From NCBI RefSeq assembly GCF_900108245.1, contig NZ_FNUY01000001.1, forward strand, positions 496,001 through 560,000: DNA of 64,000 nt, in the 5' to 3' direction. Of the stretch, positions 8,182-18,218 are shown one piece after another (positions within the stretch are counted from its first letter, which is position 1; every line of letters starts with the position of its first letter). The notes under the pieces are model-generated. The model had not been told where the DNA came from. It searched no databases and worked only from the letters and a program-made list of their open reading frames with translations. The translations under genes and the position numbers were made by a program. This DNA is from Allobosea lathyri (GTDB lineage: Bacteria; Pseudomonadota; Alphaproteobacteria; Rhizobiales; Beijerinckiaceae).

Positions 8182-9153
8182 ATGAAGACCTATCTGACTT
8201 TCGCTGCAATTGCCGCCGGCCTCGCCCTCGTCGGCGCTCCGGCGCAGGCGCAGACCAAGCTGAAATGGGCCCATGTCTACGAGACCTCGGAACCCTTCCA
8301 CACCGAGTCGGTCTGGGCGGCGGACGAGTTCAAGAAGCGGACCAACGGACGCTACGAGATCACCGTCTATCCGGCCTCGCAGCTCGGCAAGGAAACCGAC
8401 ATCAACCAGGGCCTGACGCTGGGCACGGTCGACATCATCATCTCCGGCTCGAGTTTCGCGGCGCGCGCCTATCCGCCGATCGGCGTGACCTACTATCCCT
8501 TCACCTTCCGCGGCCCCGAACACCTGCTCGCCTACACCAAGAGCGACGTCTACAACGAGATGGTGAAGGGCTATCAGGAGAAGAGCGGCCACCAGATCGT
8601 GGCGGTCAGCTATTACGGCACCCGTCACACCACCTCGAACAAGCCGATCAAGACCTGCGCCGATATGAAGGGCCTGAAGATCCGCGTGCCCGACGTGCCG
8701 GCCTATCTCGCCATGCCGCGCGCCTGCGGCGCCAACACGGCGCCGATCGCCTTTGCGGAGGTCTATCTGGCCCTGCAGAACGGCACCGTCGAAGCGCAGG
8801 AGAATCCGCTGACGACGATCGAGGCCAAGAAGTTCTTCGAGGTCCAGAAGCACATCGTCCTGACCGGCCACATCGTCGACCACCTGAACACCGTGGTTGC
8901 CAAGCAGCTCTGGGACAAGCTCTCGCCCGAGGATCGCAAGATCTTCACGCAAGTCGCGCTGGAGGCGGCCGAACGCACCACCAAGAAGATCCAGGCCGAC
9001 GAGGTGAAGCTCGTCCAGCTCTTCAAGGACAAGGGCCTGACGGTCACCGAGATCGACAAGGCCGACTTCCTCGCCAATGTGCAGAAGAACGTCACCTTCG
9101 AGCAGTTCGGCTACCGCAAGGCCGATTGGGACCGCATCCAGGCGGTGAAGTAA
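8182..9153 (+). CDS. dctP: TRAP transporter solute-binding protein (DctP family)
   Basis: A 323-residue periplasmic protein. The ATG at 8182 is chosen because GGGAGGA lies just upstream and the next residues form a signal peptide (cut likely after residue 23, PAQA). The mature part shows DctP features: KLKWAHVYETSEPFH at the start, YPASQLGKETDINQGL, and KIRVPDVPAY around the conserved carboxylate-binding arginine. It would hand an organic acid to the DctQ-DctM membrane pair downstream, driven by the sodium or proton gradient. A strong hairpin follows the stop codon. The ligand cannot be read from sequence. Confidence 0.9.
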   Translation: MKTYLTFAAIAAGLALVGAPAQAQTKLKWAHVYETSEPFHTESVWAADEFKKRTNGRYEITVYPASQLGKETDINQGLTLGTVDIIISGSSFAARAYPPIGVTYYPFTFRGPEHLLAYTKSDVYNEMVKGYQEKSGHQIVAVSYYGTRHTTSNKPIKTCADMKGLKIRVPDVPAYLAMPRACGANTAPIAFAEVYLALQNGTVEAQENPLTTIEAKKFFEVQKHIVLTGHIVDHLNTVVAKQLWDKLSPEDRKIFTQVALEAAERTTKKIQADEVKLVQLFKDKGLTVTEIDKADFLANVQKNVTFEQFGYRKADWDRIQAVK

Positions 9154-9163
9154 TCGGCCGTCC

Positions 9164-9191
9164 GGAGCCCGGCGGCCTGCCGCCGGGCTCC
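9164..9191 (+). terminator. Intercistronic hairpin between dctP and dctQ
   Basis: GGAGCCCGGCGG pairs perfectly with CCGCCGGGCTCC across a four-base loop (12-bp stem). No T-run follows, so it looks less like a full intrinsic terminator than a partial terminator or 3-prime stabilising hairpin that would raise binding-protein expression relative to the permeases. Confidence 0.65.
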
Positions 9192-9230
9192 CCCGATCAT
9201 GCTCCCTTGAGCACAATTCCGAGGTCTGCC

Positions 9231-9815
9231 GTGACGAGCGACATCAAGCAGGAAATCCATACGCCGGTGACAGGGGAGGAGCTTGCCCATGTCTTCGACG
9301 AAGCGCCGCCACCGGCCGATCTCAGCGTCTATGGCATCGAGGATTGGGTGACGCTCGCGGCCTTCTGGCTGATGGTCGGATGCGTCATCCTGCAGTTCTT
9401 CACCCGCTATGTCCTCAACGACAGCTTTGCCTGGACCGAGGAGATCGCGGTCTATGCGCTGGTCGTCGTGGTGTTTCTCGGCGCTTCACTATGTGTGCGG
9501 TCCTCGCGGCATATCCAGGTCGATTTCATCTACCGCTACCTTCCCCACCCCGCCGGCCGGGCGCTTTCGACCGGGGTGGATGCCGTGCGCATCGGTTTCT
9601 TCGGCTACGGCACGTGGCTGATGTACAAATATGCCTCGCTCATTCCCGACGAGATGATGACGACGGTCGACCTCCCCAAATCGATCGTCTTCAACGCGGT
9701 TGTCCTCGCCTTCGCGCTGATGACGCTCCGCTCCCTTCACGTCGCCTGGCAGAACTGGCAGCGCGGCTACTCGGTGCTGGAAAATCCGGCCGCATTCGAC
9801 GGCTCGGAGGCCTGA
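9231..9815 (+). CDS. dctQ: TRAP transporter small permease (DctQ family)
   Basis: A 194-residue membrane protein with four hydrophobic helices, the DctQ topology. GTG at 9231 is the likely start: the open frame upstream runs antiparallel to no domain and overlaps dctP. Residues 1-38 are a cytoplasmic N-terminal tail, longer than usual. The conserved helix FTRYVLNDSFAWTEE is the DctQ signature. It forms the membrane complex with DctM, encoded six bases downstream. Confidence 0.87.
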   Translation: MTSDIKQEIHTPVTGEELAHVFDEAPPPADLSVYGIEDWVTLAAFWLMVGCVILQFFTRYVLNDSFAWTEEIAVYALVVVVFLGASLCVRSSRHIQVDFIYRYLPHPAGRALSTGVDAVRIGFFGYGTWLMYKYASLIPDEMMTTVDLPKSIVFNAVVLAFALMTLRSLHVAWQNWQRGYSVLENPAAFDGSEA

Positions 9816-9821
9816 CGCATC

Positions 9822-11228
9822 ATGCTGATCCTGCTAGGCTCTTTCCTTACGCTGATGATCCTCGGCGTGCCCGTGGCGATTGCCATGGCCGTCGCCTCGC
9901 TCACCTTCATCGTGATCTCCGGCTCAGTGCCGGACGTCATCCTCGCCCAGCGCATGATTGCCGGCATCGAGAGCTTCCCGCTGCTGGCGGTGCCGTTCTT
10001 CATTCTCGCCGGCAACCTGATGAACATCGCCGGCGTCACCGGCCGCATCTACGCCTTCGCGGTCGCTCTGGTCGGCTGGATGCGGGGCGGCCTGGCGCAG
10101 GTCAACATCATCGGTTCGGTGATCTTCTCGGGCATGTCGGGCACCGCGATCGCGGATGCAGCCGGCATCGGCACGATCGAGATCAAGGCGATGAAGGACC
10201 ATGGCTACCCGATGGACGTGGCGGTTGGCGTCACGGCGGCCTCGGCGACGCTGGGCCCGATCATCCCGCCCTCGTTGCCCTTCGTCATCTACGGCATGAT
10301 GTCGAATACCTCGATCGGCGCGCTCTTCCTCGGTGGCGTCATCCCCGGCGTCGTCATGACGCTGTTCATGATGGTGACCGTCGCGATCTTCGCGCGCCTG
10401 CGCAACTGGGGCTCCGACGCGGCGTTCTCGATGAAGCAGATCGGCACGGCGGGCCTCGAGGTCGCTGTCGTCTTCGGCTTCCCGCTGCTGGCTTATGGCT
10501 TGGTCTGGGCCGGGCTTTCGGTGAATGTCGCGATCGGCCTGGCGCTCGCCGCCCTGCTCGCGCTCGACTATTATTTCGACTTCTCGGCGGTGATGGCGCT
10601 GATGACGCCGGTCATCCTGATCGGCGGCATGACGCTCGGCTGGTTCACGCCGACGGAGGCCGCCGCGGCTGCCGTGATCTGGTCGCTCTTCCTCGGCCTC
10701 GTGCGCTATCGCTCGATGACGTTCCGCACCCTGACCAAGGCGACCTTCGACACGATCGAGACGACGGCCTCGGTCCTGTTCATCGTTACCGCCGCCTCGA
10801 TCTTTGCGTGGTTGCTGACCGTGTCGAACACGGCCCAGATCATGTCGGACGCGATCCTCGGCCTGACCCAGAACAAATGGGTGTTCCTGATCCTGGTGAA
10901 CCTGCTGCTGCTCTTCATCGGCTGCTTCCTCGACACCATCGCCGCGATCACCATCGTCGTGCCGATCCTGCTGCCGATCGCGCTGAAGCTCGGCGTCGAC
11001 CCGATCCATTTCGGCTTGATCATGACGCTCAACCTGATGATCGGGCTGCTGCATCCACCGCTCGGCATGGTGCTGTTCGTGCTGTCGCGCGTCTCCAAGC
11101 TCTCCGTCGAGCAGACCACCATGGCGATCCTGCCCTGGCTGGTCCCGCTCTTTGCGGCGCTGATCGCGATCACCTTCATCCCCGAGCTGACGCTGTGGCT
11201 GCCGAGGACAATGGGCATGGTGAGGTGA
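9822..11228 (+). CDS. dctM: TRAP transporter large permease (DctM family)
   Basis: A 468-residue, highly hydrophobic protein with a dozen or more membrane segments, the translocating subunit of a tripartite ATP-independent periplasmic transporter. Diagnostic stretches include AGNLMNIAGVTGRIY, SGMSGTAIADAAGIG, the glycine/proline-rich TLGPIIPPSLPFVIYG and GMTLGWFTPTEAAA. Length is slightly above the usual 425-435 because of a central loop around residues 205-250. Last gene of the TRAP operon. Confidence 0.92.
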   Translation: MLILLGSFLTLMILGVPVAIAMAVASLTFIVISGSVPDVILAQRMIAGIESFPLLAVPFFILAGNLMNIAGVTGRIYAFAVALVGWMRGGLAQVNIIGSVIFSGMSGTAIADAAGIGTIEIKAMKDHGYPMDVAVGVTAASATLGPIIPPSLPFVIYGMMSNTSIGALFLGGVIPGVVMTLFMMVTVAIFARLRNWGSDAAFSMKQIGTAGLEVAVVFGFPLLAYGLVWAGLSVNVAIGLALAALLALDYYFDFSAVMALMTPVILIGGMTLGWFTPTEAAAAAVIWSLFLGLVRYRSMTFRTLTKATFDTIETTASVLFIVTAASIFAWLLTVSNTAQIMSDAILGLTQNKWVFLILVNLLLLFIGCFLDTIAAITIVVPILLPIALKLGVDPIHFGLIMTLNLMIGLLHPPLGMVLFVLSRVSKLSVEQTTMAILPWLVPLFAALIAITFIPELTLWLPRTMGMVR

Positions 11229-11375
11229 TCCGGGGCTGAACCCGACAGGATTTGGCGTGACCGCGCAGCAGCGGTCATGCCTTTGGCAAGGATCGGCCGT
11301 GCATGAGTGGAGTTGCAGCAAGCTTCGGGGCACGCCATCTTTTTAGGAAAGGGGCACTGCCAGCGAGGTGGAGCC

Positions 11376-12563
11376 ATGCGTGCACTTGTTGCCAGAATGC
11401 TGTCGCGGTTGGTGAAGGAGCCGCGCATCGATGTGATCTTTCCCGACGGATCGCTGCAATCGGTCGGAAGCGGGGATGCGCCCGCGCTGAGAATGCGCAT
11501 CGTCGACCGGCCGACGGAACTGAAGCTGGCGCTGAATCCCGAACTCGCGCTCGGCGAGGCCGTAATGGACGGCCGTGTCGTGGTCGAGCGCGGCAGCCTC
11601 TATGATCTGCTCGATCTGCTCATATCGAGCGCGCACCGGCAGCAGCCATCCGCCTGGGTGCATACGCTGTCGGGCCTGCGCACCGCGGTGCGGCGCTTCA
11701 AGCAGCACAATACGCTCGCTTGGTCGCAGCGAAACGTCGCCCATCACTACGATCTCAAATCCGACTTCTTCCGCCTCTTCCTCGATGACGACATGCAGTA
11801 TTCCTGCGCCTTCTTCCCGCATCCCGATACCACGCTCGAAGAAGCCCAGCAGATCAAGAAGCGCAGGCTGGTCGCCAAGCTTGCGATCAAGCCCGGGCAG
11901 CGCGTGCTCGACATCGGTTCCGGATGGGGCGGCCTCGGCCTGACGCTCGCGCGCGAATCGGGTGCGGCGGTGACGGGCATCACCCTATCGCAGGAGCAAC
12001 TCGCCATCGCGAAAGCGCGCGCGGCGGAAACGGAGCTTCCGGTCGATTTCCGTCTGCAGGACTACCGCACCATGGCGGGAAGCTTCGACCGCATCGTCTC
12101 CGTCGGCATGTTCGAGCATGTCGGCGTGGGCTATTATCGAGAGTTCTTCCGCAAGATTTCCGAGCTTCTGACACAAGACGGCGTCGCGCTGGTCCACACC
12201 ATCGGGCGCAGCTCGCCGCCCGGCGCGACCAACCCCTTCATCGCCAAATACATCTTTCCCGGCGGCTATATTCCGGCTCTGTCGGAGGTGTCGGCTGCCA
12301 TCGAGCGGGAAGGGCTGGTCATCACCGATGTCGAGGTGCTGCGCCTGCATTACGCCGAGACGCTGAAGGCCTGGCGCGAGCGTTTCCTGGCGCGTCGGAG
12401 CGAGGCCGTCGCCATGTATGACGAGCGCTTCGCCCGGATGTGGGAATTCTATCTGGCTGCGTCCGAAGCGAGCTTCCGCCATGACGACCTCGTCGTCTTC
12501 CAGCTCCAGCTCGCCAAGCGGCTCGACACGCTGCCGGTCACGCGCGGCTATATGGAGCGATGA
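11376..12563 (+). CDS. cfa: Cyclopropane-fatty-acyl-phospholipid synthase family methyltransferase
   Basis: A 395-residue SAM-dependent enzyme. ATG at 11376 is preferred over an ATG at 11307 because it has GAGGTGGAG upstream and the extra residues match nothing. Residues about 120-145 hold HYDLKSDFFRLFLDDDMQYS, and the SAM-binding motif VLDIGSGWGG is at 177-186, followed by VTGITLSQEQ and the FEHVG segment. The family adds a methylene bridge to cis double bonds of membrane phospholipid acyl chains. It stands alone between the TRAP operon and a small hydrolase gene. Confidence 0.87.
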   Translation: MRALVARMLSRLVKEPRIDVIFPDGSLQSVGSGDAPALRMRIVDRPTELKLALNPELALGEAVMDGRVVVERGSLYDLLDLLISSAHRQQPSAWVHTLSGLRTAVRRFKQHNTLAWSQRNVAHHYDLKSDFFRLFLDDDMQYSCAFFPHPDTTLEEAQQIKKRRLVAKLAIKPGQRVLDIGSGWGGLGLTLARESGAAVTGITLSQEQLAIAKARAAETELPVDFRLQDYRTMAGSFDRIVSVGMFEHVGVGYYREFFRKISELLTQDGVALVHTIGRSSPPGATNPFIAKYIFPGGYIPALSEVSAAIEREGLVITDVEVLRLHYAETLKAWRERFLARRSEAVAMYDERFARMWEFYLAASEASFRHDDLVVFQLQLAKRLDTLPVTRGYMER

Positions 12564-12606
12564 GCCGCGTACCGGTTTGACGCGGAATCGTGAGACCGAA
12601 GTGAAA

Positions 12607-12628
12607 ACGCCGGGCGAAATCCCGGCGT
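12607..12628 (+). terminator. Short hairpin downstream of cfa
   Basis: ACGCCGGG pairs with CCCGGCGT across CGAAAT (8-bp stem). No clear T-run follows. It may be a weak terminator of cfa or simply secondary structure in the leader of the next gene. Confidence 0.4.
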
Positions 12629-12662
12629 AACGCTCACGGCGTTGTTCCGGTGGAGCCGTCGC

Positions 12663-13400
12663 ATGAAATTCCTGCCCTTCGTTGCCGGCCTCTTTCTGAT
12701 GCTGCCATTCGCGGGTCGTGCCGCAGCCGAACCGGTCACGCTCACGGCCGCCGACAAGGTCAAGGTCTTCGCCACCTATTATGGCGACGCCGACAAGGCC
12801 AAGCCCGTCATTCTGCTCTTCCATCAGGCCGCGTCGAATTCCGGCGAATACGCCACCATCGCGCCGCGCCTGAACACGCTCGGCTTCAACGCGCTGGCGC
12901 TCGATCAGCGTTCGGGCGGGACAGGCTGGGGCCGCGACAACCAGACGGCCAAGGCTTTACGTGGCAATGCCGGCTTCGAGCAGACGCTGCCTGATCTGGA
13001 GGCGGCGCTCGACTGGGCCAGCTCGGATGGACGCAGCGGGAAAGTGATCCTCTGGGGATCGAGCTACTCGGCTTCGCTGGCTTTCCTGCTGGCGGCAAAG
13101 CATCCCGACAAGATTGCGGGCCTGCTTGCCTTCTCGCCGGGAGAGTATTTCGGCAAGCGCGACACGGTGCGAAAGGCCGCCGCGAAAGTCGGCGTGCCGA
13201 TCTTCGTATCTTCGGCCAGCGATGCGAGCGAGATCGCGCAGGCCAAGGCGATCATTGACGCCTCGCCGGCCAAGGTGAAGGTGCAATACCGGCCGAAAAC
13301 CGGCATCCATGGCTCCTCCACCCTGCGCGCCGACCGCAACCCCTATGGCGCGGCCGAGAACTGGCAGGCTGTGGAGCCGTTCCTGGCAGGGCTGAAATAG
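12663..13400 (+). CDS. Exported alpha/beta hydrolase (dienelactone hydrolase-like)
   Basis: A 245-residue protein from ATG 12663 (GGTGGAG upstream). Residues 1-24 are a signal peptide ending GRAAA, so it is probably periplasmic. The alpha/beta hydrolase core shows VILLFHQAASNSGE (oxyanion region), the nucleophile turn LWGSSYSAS, where Ser sits in a GSSYS instead of the common GxSxG, an acid region and the final His in TGIHGSS. The substrate is unknown; carboxylic ester or lactone hydrolysis is the family norm. It is convergent with hutD. Confidence 0.75.
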   Translation: MKFLPFVAGLFLMLPFAGRAAAEPVTLTAADKVKVFATYYGDADKAKPVILLFHQAASNSGEYATIAPRLNTLGFNALALDQRSGGTGWGRDNQTAKALRGNAGFEQTLPDLEAALDWASSDGRSGKVILWGSSYSASLAFLLAAKHPDKIAGLLAFSPGEYFGKRDTVRKAAAKVGVPIFVSSASDASEIAQAKAIIDASPAKVKVQYRPKTGIHGSSTLRADRNPYGAAENWQAVEPFLAGLK

Positions 13401-13429
13401 CCGCCGGCTTGTTCGAGCGGGCGCAGAGA

Positions 13430-14014
13430 TCAGCGTGAAGCGTCGCTCCACAGCTCGATCAGAAAGAGGCCGCCGCCGTCGTTGCCGGTAAGAACGGCTT
13501 CCTCAGCATACTCAAGCAGGACGCTGTCGCCCATTTCGAGGTTCGCCCGCTGCGCCTCCGTTGCCACCGACCAGCCGGTTGAACAGGCGATGACCACCAG
13601 CAGACGACCGCGCGGTGAGACCTCGATCGGACCGGGACCGGCAATGGGCGTGACGTCGTGCCGCCAGCGTCCGCGCCGCGTCATGACGTTGAGGTCGTCG
13701 ATCGGGCCGTCGAGCAGCCGGCCCTCGACATCCCGGTCGGCGGCGAAGGCGTAGGGCGCGGAATCCCGGCGCAGGCTCGTCGTCTCGCCATCGCTGAAAT
13801 GCAGCGCGATGCCATTTCCAGAGAGGACGGACAGCGTCCGGTCGATGCCGGGGAAGCTGGAGAACAGCCCATCCATACCGACATGGGCCTTCGATATCCG
13901 CCAGTCGAAGGCGTCGAGCGAGGCGCCGGGTGGATGCACGGCGATCTCGGTCGTGGTGCCGCCGCCATTCTTCCACGGCATGACGCGGCATTCACTGGCG
14001 CGGATCAGGCGCAT
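13430..14014 (-). CDS. hutD: HutD family protein
   Basis: A 194-residue cupin-like protein beginning MRLIRASECRVMPWKNGGGT, the characteristic HutD/Ves N-terminus. In other bacteria HutD accompanies histidine utilisation genes and is thought to set an upper limit on hut expression or bind a pathway intermediate, but its biochemical role is unsettled. Here it is the last gene of the minus-strand hut operon, one base after the hutU stop codon, so it is translated with hutU. Confidence 0.88.
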   Translation of the reverse strand: MRLIRASECRVMPWKNGGGTTTEIAVHPPGASLDAFDWRISKAHVGMDGLFSSFPGIDRTLSVLSGNGIALHFSDGETTSLRRDSAPYAFAADRDVEGRLLDGPIDDLNVMTRRGRWRHDVTPIAGPGPIEVSPRGRLLVVIACSTGWSVATEAQRANLEMGDSVLLEYAEEAVLTGNDGGGLFLIELWSDASR

Positions 14015-14015
14015 G

Positions 14016-15683
14016 TCAGCGCAGGATGCCGGGCAGCTTCAGCCCCTTTTCCTTGGCGCAGTCGATGGCGATCTCGTAGCCGGCATCGGCGTGGCGCATC
14101 ACGCCGGTGGCCGGGTCGTTCCAGAGCACACGCTCCAGCCGCTTGGCGGCTTCCGGCGTGCCGTCTGCAACGATGACGACGCCCGAATGCTGGGAATAGC
14201 CCATGCCGACGCCACCACCATGATGCAGCGAGACCCAGGTCGCGCCGCCGGCCGTGTTGAGCAGGGCATTCAGCAGCGGCCAGTCGGAGACCGCATCCGA
14301 GCCATCCTTCATCGCTTCCGTTTCACGGTTAGGGGAGGCGACCGAGCCGGAATCGAGATGGTCACGGCCGATCACGACAGGAGCTTTCAGCTCCCCCTTG
14401 GCCACCATCTCGTTGAAGGCGAGGCCGAGCCGGTGCCGGTCGCCGAGCCCGACCCAGCAGATGCGTGCCGGCAGGCCCTGAAACTGGATGCGCTCGCGCG
14501 CCATGTCGAGCCAGTTATGCAGATGCTTGTCATCAGGCATCAGTTCCTTCACGCGCTGGTCGGTGCGGTAGATATCCTCGGGGTCGCCCGAGAGCGCCGC
14601 CCAGCGGAACGGCCCGATGCCCCGGCAGAATAGGGGCCGGATATAGGCCGGCACGAATCCGGGGAAGTCGAAGGCGTTGGCGACGCCCATATCCTTGGCC
14701 ATCTGGCGGATATTGTTGCCGTAATCGAGCGTCGGCACGCCCATTTTCTGAAAGTCGAGCATCGCCTGCACATGCACCGCCATCGAGGCCTTGGCGGCCT
14801 GGATCGTGCCGGCCGGGTCGCGCTCCCTGCGCTCCTCCCACTGCTCCAGCGTCCAGCCGGCTGGCAGATAACCGTTCAGCGGATCGTGCGCCGAGGTCTG
14901 GTCGGTTACGACGTCGGGACGGATGCCGCGCTCGACCATATCGGGAAAAACTTCGGCGGCATTGCCGAGCACGCCGACCGAGACGGCCTTGCCCTGCTTA
15001 TGCGCCCGCTCGACGATTTCCAGCGCCTCGTCGATGCTATCCGCCTTCTCGTCGAGATAGCGTGTGCGCAGACGGAACTCGATGCTGGAAGGCTTGCACT
15101 CGACTGCGATCATCGAGGCGCCGGCCATGGTCGCGGCCAGCGGCTGGGCGCCACCCATGCCGCCGAGCCCTCCGGTCAGGATCCACTTGCCCTTCAGCGA
15201 GCCGTCATAATGCTGGCGGCCGATCTCGACGAAGGTCTCGTAAGTGCCCTGAACGATCCCCTGCGTGCCGATATAGATCCAGGAACCTGCGGTCATCTGG
15301 CCGTACATCATCAGCCCGAGCTTATCGAGCTCGTGGAAATGCTCCCAATTGGCATAGGCCGGCACGAGGTTGGAATTCGCGATCAGCACGCGCGGCGCGT
15401 CCGCATGAGTGCGGAAGATGCCGACCGGCTTGCCCGATTGCACCAGCAGCGTCTCGTCTGCCTCGAGCGACCGGAGGCTTGCGCAGATCCGGTCGAAATC
15501 CTCCCAGGTCCGGGCGGCGCGGCCAATGCCGCCATAAACCACGAGCTCGCCGGGCTTCTCGGCGACTTCGGGATCGAGATTGTTCATCAGCATGCGCAGA
15601 GGCGCTTCCGTCAGCCAGCTCTTGGCGGAGAGTTCCGAGCCGCGGGGACTGCGGATGACGCGGCTGTTGTCGATGCGGGTCAT
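14016..15683 (-). CDS. hutU: Urocanate hydratase
   Basis: A 555-residue enzyme, the normal HutU length, from the ATG that overlaps the hutG stop (ATGA). The frame is open a further 125 codons upstream, but that part overlaps hutG and is not HutU-like. Visible are [14 protein letters not shown] (NAD+ site), [13 protein letters not shown] with the conserved Cys, and [17 protein letters not shown]. It adds water to urocanate to give 4-imidazolone-5-propionate, using NAD+ as electrophile, in the cytoplasm. Second step of histidine degradation. Confidence 0.96.
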   Translation of the reverse strand: MTRIDNSRVIRSPRGSELSAKSWLTEAPLRMLMNNLDPEVAEKPGELVVYGGIGRAARTWEDFDRICASLRSLEADETLLVQSGKPVGIFRTHADAPRVLIANSNLVPAYANWEHFHELDKLGLMMYGQMTAGSWIYIGTQGIVQGTYETFVEIGRQHYDGSLKGKWILTGGLGGMGGAQPLAATMAGASMIAVECKPSSIEFRLRTRYLDEKADSIDEALEIVERAHKQGKAVSVGVLGNAAEVFPDMVERGIRPDVVTDQTSAHDPLNGYLPAGWTLEQWEERRERDPAGTIQAAKASMAVHVQAMLDFQKMGVPTLDYGNNIRQMAKDMGVANAFDFPGFVPAYIRPLFCRGIGPFRWAALSGDPEDIYRTDQRVKELMPDDKHLHNWLDMARERIQFQGLPARICWVGLGDRHRLGLAFNEMVAKGELKAPVVIGRDHLDSGSVASPNRETEAMKDGSDAVSDWPLLNALLNTAGGATWVSLHHGGGVGMGYSQHSGVVIVADGTPEAAKRLERVLWNDPATGVMRHADAGYEIAIDCAKEKGLKLPGILR

Positions 15684-16486
15684 GCGTGGCTCCGTTCGTG
15701 AATGACGGCTGCGGCAAGCGCGGCGTCGATAATGTCTGCAAGGGCGGTCTGGAGGCTGGCGGCCTTGGCCGCGTCGAAAGCCCAGGGCGGCGCTTCCTCG
15801 GCAAGATAGGCGCTGAGCGCGATCTCCATCTGGAGGGCATGCACATGCTCGTCGGGCCGGCCGTAATGCCGCGTGATCCAGCCGCCCTTGAAACGACCGT
15901 TCGTGACCTGACTGAAGCCCGACGCCTCCAGAGCGGCTCGCGCCTCCTGCTGCACCGCCGGGGCGCAAGCCGCGTCCGAATTGGTGCCGAGATTCAGGGT
16001 CGGCAGCGTGCCGGGGAACAGGCGCGGGATCTCCGATTTGATCGAGTGGCAGTCCCACAGCAGGCAGAAGCCATGCTCGGCCTTGACCCGCGCGATCTCG
16101 GCCGCCAGCGCCTCATGATAGGGTTGGAAATAAGCCTCGCGCCGCCTCGCGATCTCGCTCGCACCGGGCGGCGTCGCCCAGATCGGCTCGCCGGCGAAGG
16201 TCGTGGTCGGCACGAGTTCGGTTGTCGCCTGTCCGGGATAGAGCGAGGCGCCTGATGGATCGCGGTTGAGGTCGATGACGAAGCGCGACAGGCCGGCTTC
16301 CACGATCGTTGGCTGGAAGCGCTCAGCGAAAGCGTAGAGCTGGCGCATATGCCAGTCGGTGTCGGGCACGGCGCGGCCGGTCTCGTTGAGCGTCGCGCGC
16401 ACTTCGTCGGGCAGGCCGGTGCCGGGATGCGGCATGGACAGGACGAGCGGGCCGGAACCACGGGTGACGGTGACGATGTTGGTCAT
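15680..16486 (-). CDS. hutG: N-formylglutamate deformylase
   Basis: A 268-residue N-formylglutamate amidohydrolase (FGase family). Motifs [21 protein letters not shown] and [18 protein letters not shown] include the expected zinc ligands. It releases formate and glutamate from N-formylglutamate, the product of HutF, so this organism uses the five-step pathway and not the formiminoglutamase route. It follows hutH after a gap filled by a repeat and overlaps hutU by four bases. Confidence 0.93.
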   Translation of the reverse strand: MTNIVTVTRGSGPLVLSMPHPGTGLPDEVRATLNETGRAVPDTDWHMRQLYAFAERFQPTIVEAGLSRFVIDLNRDPSGASLYPGQATTELVPTTTFAGEPIWATPPGASEIARRREAYFQPYHEALAAEIARVKAEHGFCLLWDCHSIKSEIPRLFPGTLPTLNLGTNSDAACAPAVQQEARAALEASGFSQVTNGRFKGGWITRHYGRPDEHVHALQMEIALSAYLAEEAPPWAFDAAKAASLQTALADIIDAALAAAVIHERSHA

Positions 16487-16511
16487 GGGCGCTGTCCTCG
16501 CACGCGCTTTC

Positions 16512-16661
16512 CCTTCTCCCCTCGCGGGAGAAGGTGGCTCGGCGAAGCCGAGACGGATGAGGGGGCGCGCTGGTCTGAATCGTTGGCAGGTGTCGAAAAA
16601 GCGCCGACGATGAACGTCGCGCGACCCCTCACCCCAACCCTCTCCCGCAAGGGGAGAGGGG
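16512..16661. repeat. Palindromic repeat, type E, inside the hut operon
   Basis: Starts CCTTCTCCCCTCGCGGGAGA, continues with GACGGATGAGGG, and ends with ACCCTCTCCCGCAAGGGGAG. It resembles the element at 2077-2222, but the right arm is a diverged variant. It occupies most of the 196-base gap between hutH and hutG, the only sizeable gap in the minus-strand hut operon, and could reduce expression of hutGUD relative to hutIH. Confidence 0.7.
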
Positions 16662-16682
16662 GCGCGTTGTGGTTCGCGGGCC

Positions 16683-18218
16683 TCACGCGCCGAACTCCGC
16701 GAAGCTGTCCAGCCCTGCCGCCTTGCCGAGTGCGCCGCTCAGTACCAGCTCGGTCGCCGCCGCAAGATCGGGCGCGAGATAGCGGTCGGCCGTCAGCGGC
16801 GCGATCCGCCCGCGCAGCAGCGCCAGAACCGGCTCAAGCCGGGGGCTCGTCTTCATCGGCCGATGATGCTCGATCGCCTCCGCAGCCGCCATCAGCTCGA
16901 CGCCGATGATGCTGGCGGCGTTCCTGGCCATGTCGAGCAGGCGATAGGCGCCATGCGTCGCCATAGAGACATGGTCTTCCTGATTGGCGGAGGTCGGGAT
17001 GGTGTCGACCGAGGCCGGATAGGCCTTCTGCTTGTTCTCGGAGGCGAGCGCAGCTGCCGTCACCTGCGCGATCATGAAGCCTGAGTTGAGGCCGGCATCC
17101 CGCGCCAGGAACGGCGGCAGGCCGCTCATCACGGGGTCGACAAGCAGCGCCATGCGCCGCTCGGAGAGATTGCCGATCTCGCAGAGCCCCATGGCCAGGA
17201 TGTCGGCGGCAAAGGCGACGGGCTCGGCGTGGAAATTGCCGCCCGAGACGATCTCGCCCGGTCCCAGCACCAGCGGGTTGTCGGTCACGGCATTGGCTTC
17301 GATCGCCAGCGTCGCTGCGGTGTTGCCGAGCAGGTCGCGCACGGCGCCCATCACCTGCGGCTGGCAGCGGAGTGAATAGGGGTCCTGCACCTTCGAATCG
17401 CCGAAGCGATGGCTGTCGCGGATCTCGCTGCCGGCGATCAGCTCGAGCAGGATGGCGGCGACCTTGATCTGGCCGGGCTGGCCGCGCAGCGCCTGGATGC
17501 GCGGGTCGAAGGGCGTGTCGGAGCCCTTGAGCGCGTCGACCGAGAGTGCTCCCGCGACCAGAGCGGCATCGAACACCCGGGCGATGTCGTTGAGAGCGGC
17601 GAGCGCGATCGCGGTCGACACCTGGGTACCGTTGATCAGCGCCAGCCCTTCCTTGGCGCCGAGCGCGAGCGGCGCCTGCCCTATGCGGGAGAGAGCCTCG
17701 CTCGCGGGCAGAATCTCGCCCTTCAGCCTGATCTCGCCGACGCCCATGAGGGCGGCCGTGAGATGGGCCAGCGGTGCGAGATCGCCGGACGCGCCGACAG
17801 AACCCTTCGCCGGCACGACCGGCAGCGCATCGGCCTGGAGCGCCCCGATAAGGGCGTCGACCACGACAGGCCGCACACCCGATGCGCCGCGCGCCAGGCT
17901 GGCCGCCTTCATGGCGAGGATCAGCCGCACGACGCTGTCGGGCAAGGCAGGGCCGGTGCCGACCGCATGCGACAGGATCAGATTGCGCTGAAGCGTCGCC
18001 AGATCGGCATCGGCGATGCGCACGCTGGCGAGTTTGCCAAATCCGGTGTTGACGCCATAGGTCACCGTGCCGGCCGCGACGATGTCGTCGACGATGGCCT
18101 GGGCCGAAGCGATCGCCTGCGCACTCGCAATCGAGAGCGTGACGCTGGCGCCGTCGAGCACATCGCGCCAGTGCGGCAGGGCAGCCTGGCCGGGATTGAT
18201 TGAGAATGAGCCGGTCAT
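16683..18218 (-). CDS. hutH: Histidine ammonia-lyase
   Basis: A 511-residue enzyme of the aromatic amino acid lyase family. The self-cyclising Ala-Ser-Gly that forms the MIO electrophile is at residues 143-145 in [14 protein letters not shown]. Also visible are [11 protein letters not shown] and the QEDHVSM segment. It deaminates L-histidine to trans-urocanate. ATG overlaps the hutI stop (ATGA), so the two are coupled. Residues 31-42 contain a small internal duplication, [12 protein letters not shown]. Confidence 0.96.
   Translation of the reverse strand: MTGSFSINPGQAALPHWRDVLDGASVTLSIASAQAIASAQAIVDDIVAAGTVTYGVNTGFGKLASVRIADADLATLQRNLILSHAVGTGPALPDSVVRLILAMKAASLARGASGVRPVVVDALIGALQADALPVVPAKGSVGASGDLAPLAHLTAALMGVGEIRLKGEILPASEALSRIGQAPLALGAKEGLALINGTQVSTAIALAALNDIARVFDAALVAGALSVDALKGSDTPFDPRIQALRGQPGQIKVAAILLELIAGSEIRDSHRFGDSKVQDPYSLRCQPQVMGAVRDLLGNTAATLAIEANAVTDNPLVLGPGEIVSGGNFHAEPVAFAADILAMGLCEIGNLSERRMALLVDPVMSGLPPFLARDAGLNSGFMIAQVTAAALASENKQKAYPASVDTIPTSANQEDHVSMATHGAYRLLDMARNAASIIGVELMAAAEAIEHHRPMKTSPRLEPVLALLRGRIAPLTADRYLAPDLAAATELVLSGALGKAAGLDSFAEFGA

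Noticed and set aside
7968-9815. A 615-codon plus-strand frame joining the dctP region to DctQ as one protein
   Set aside because: Its first 421 codons are out of frame with dctP and unconserved; only the part from GTG 9231 is DctQ.
9344-11239. A 631-codon plus-strand frame overlapping dctQ and dctM
   Set aside because: Out of frame with both TRAP permeases, Arg/His-rich and without membrane segments.
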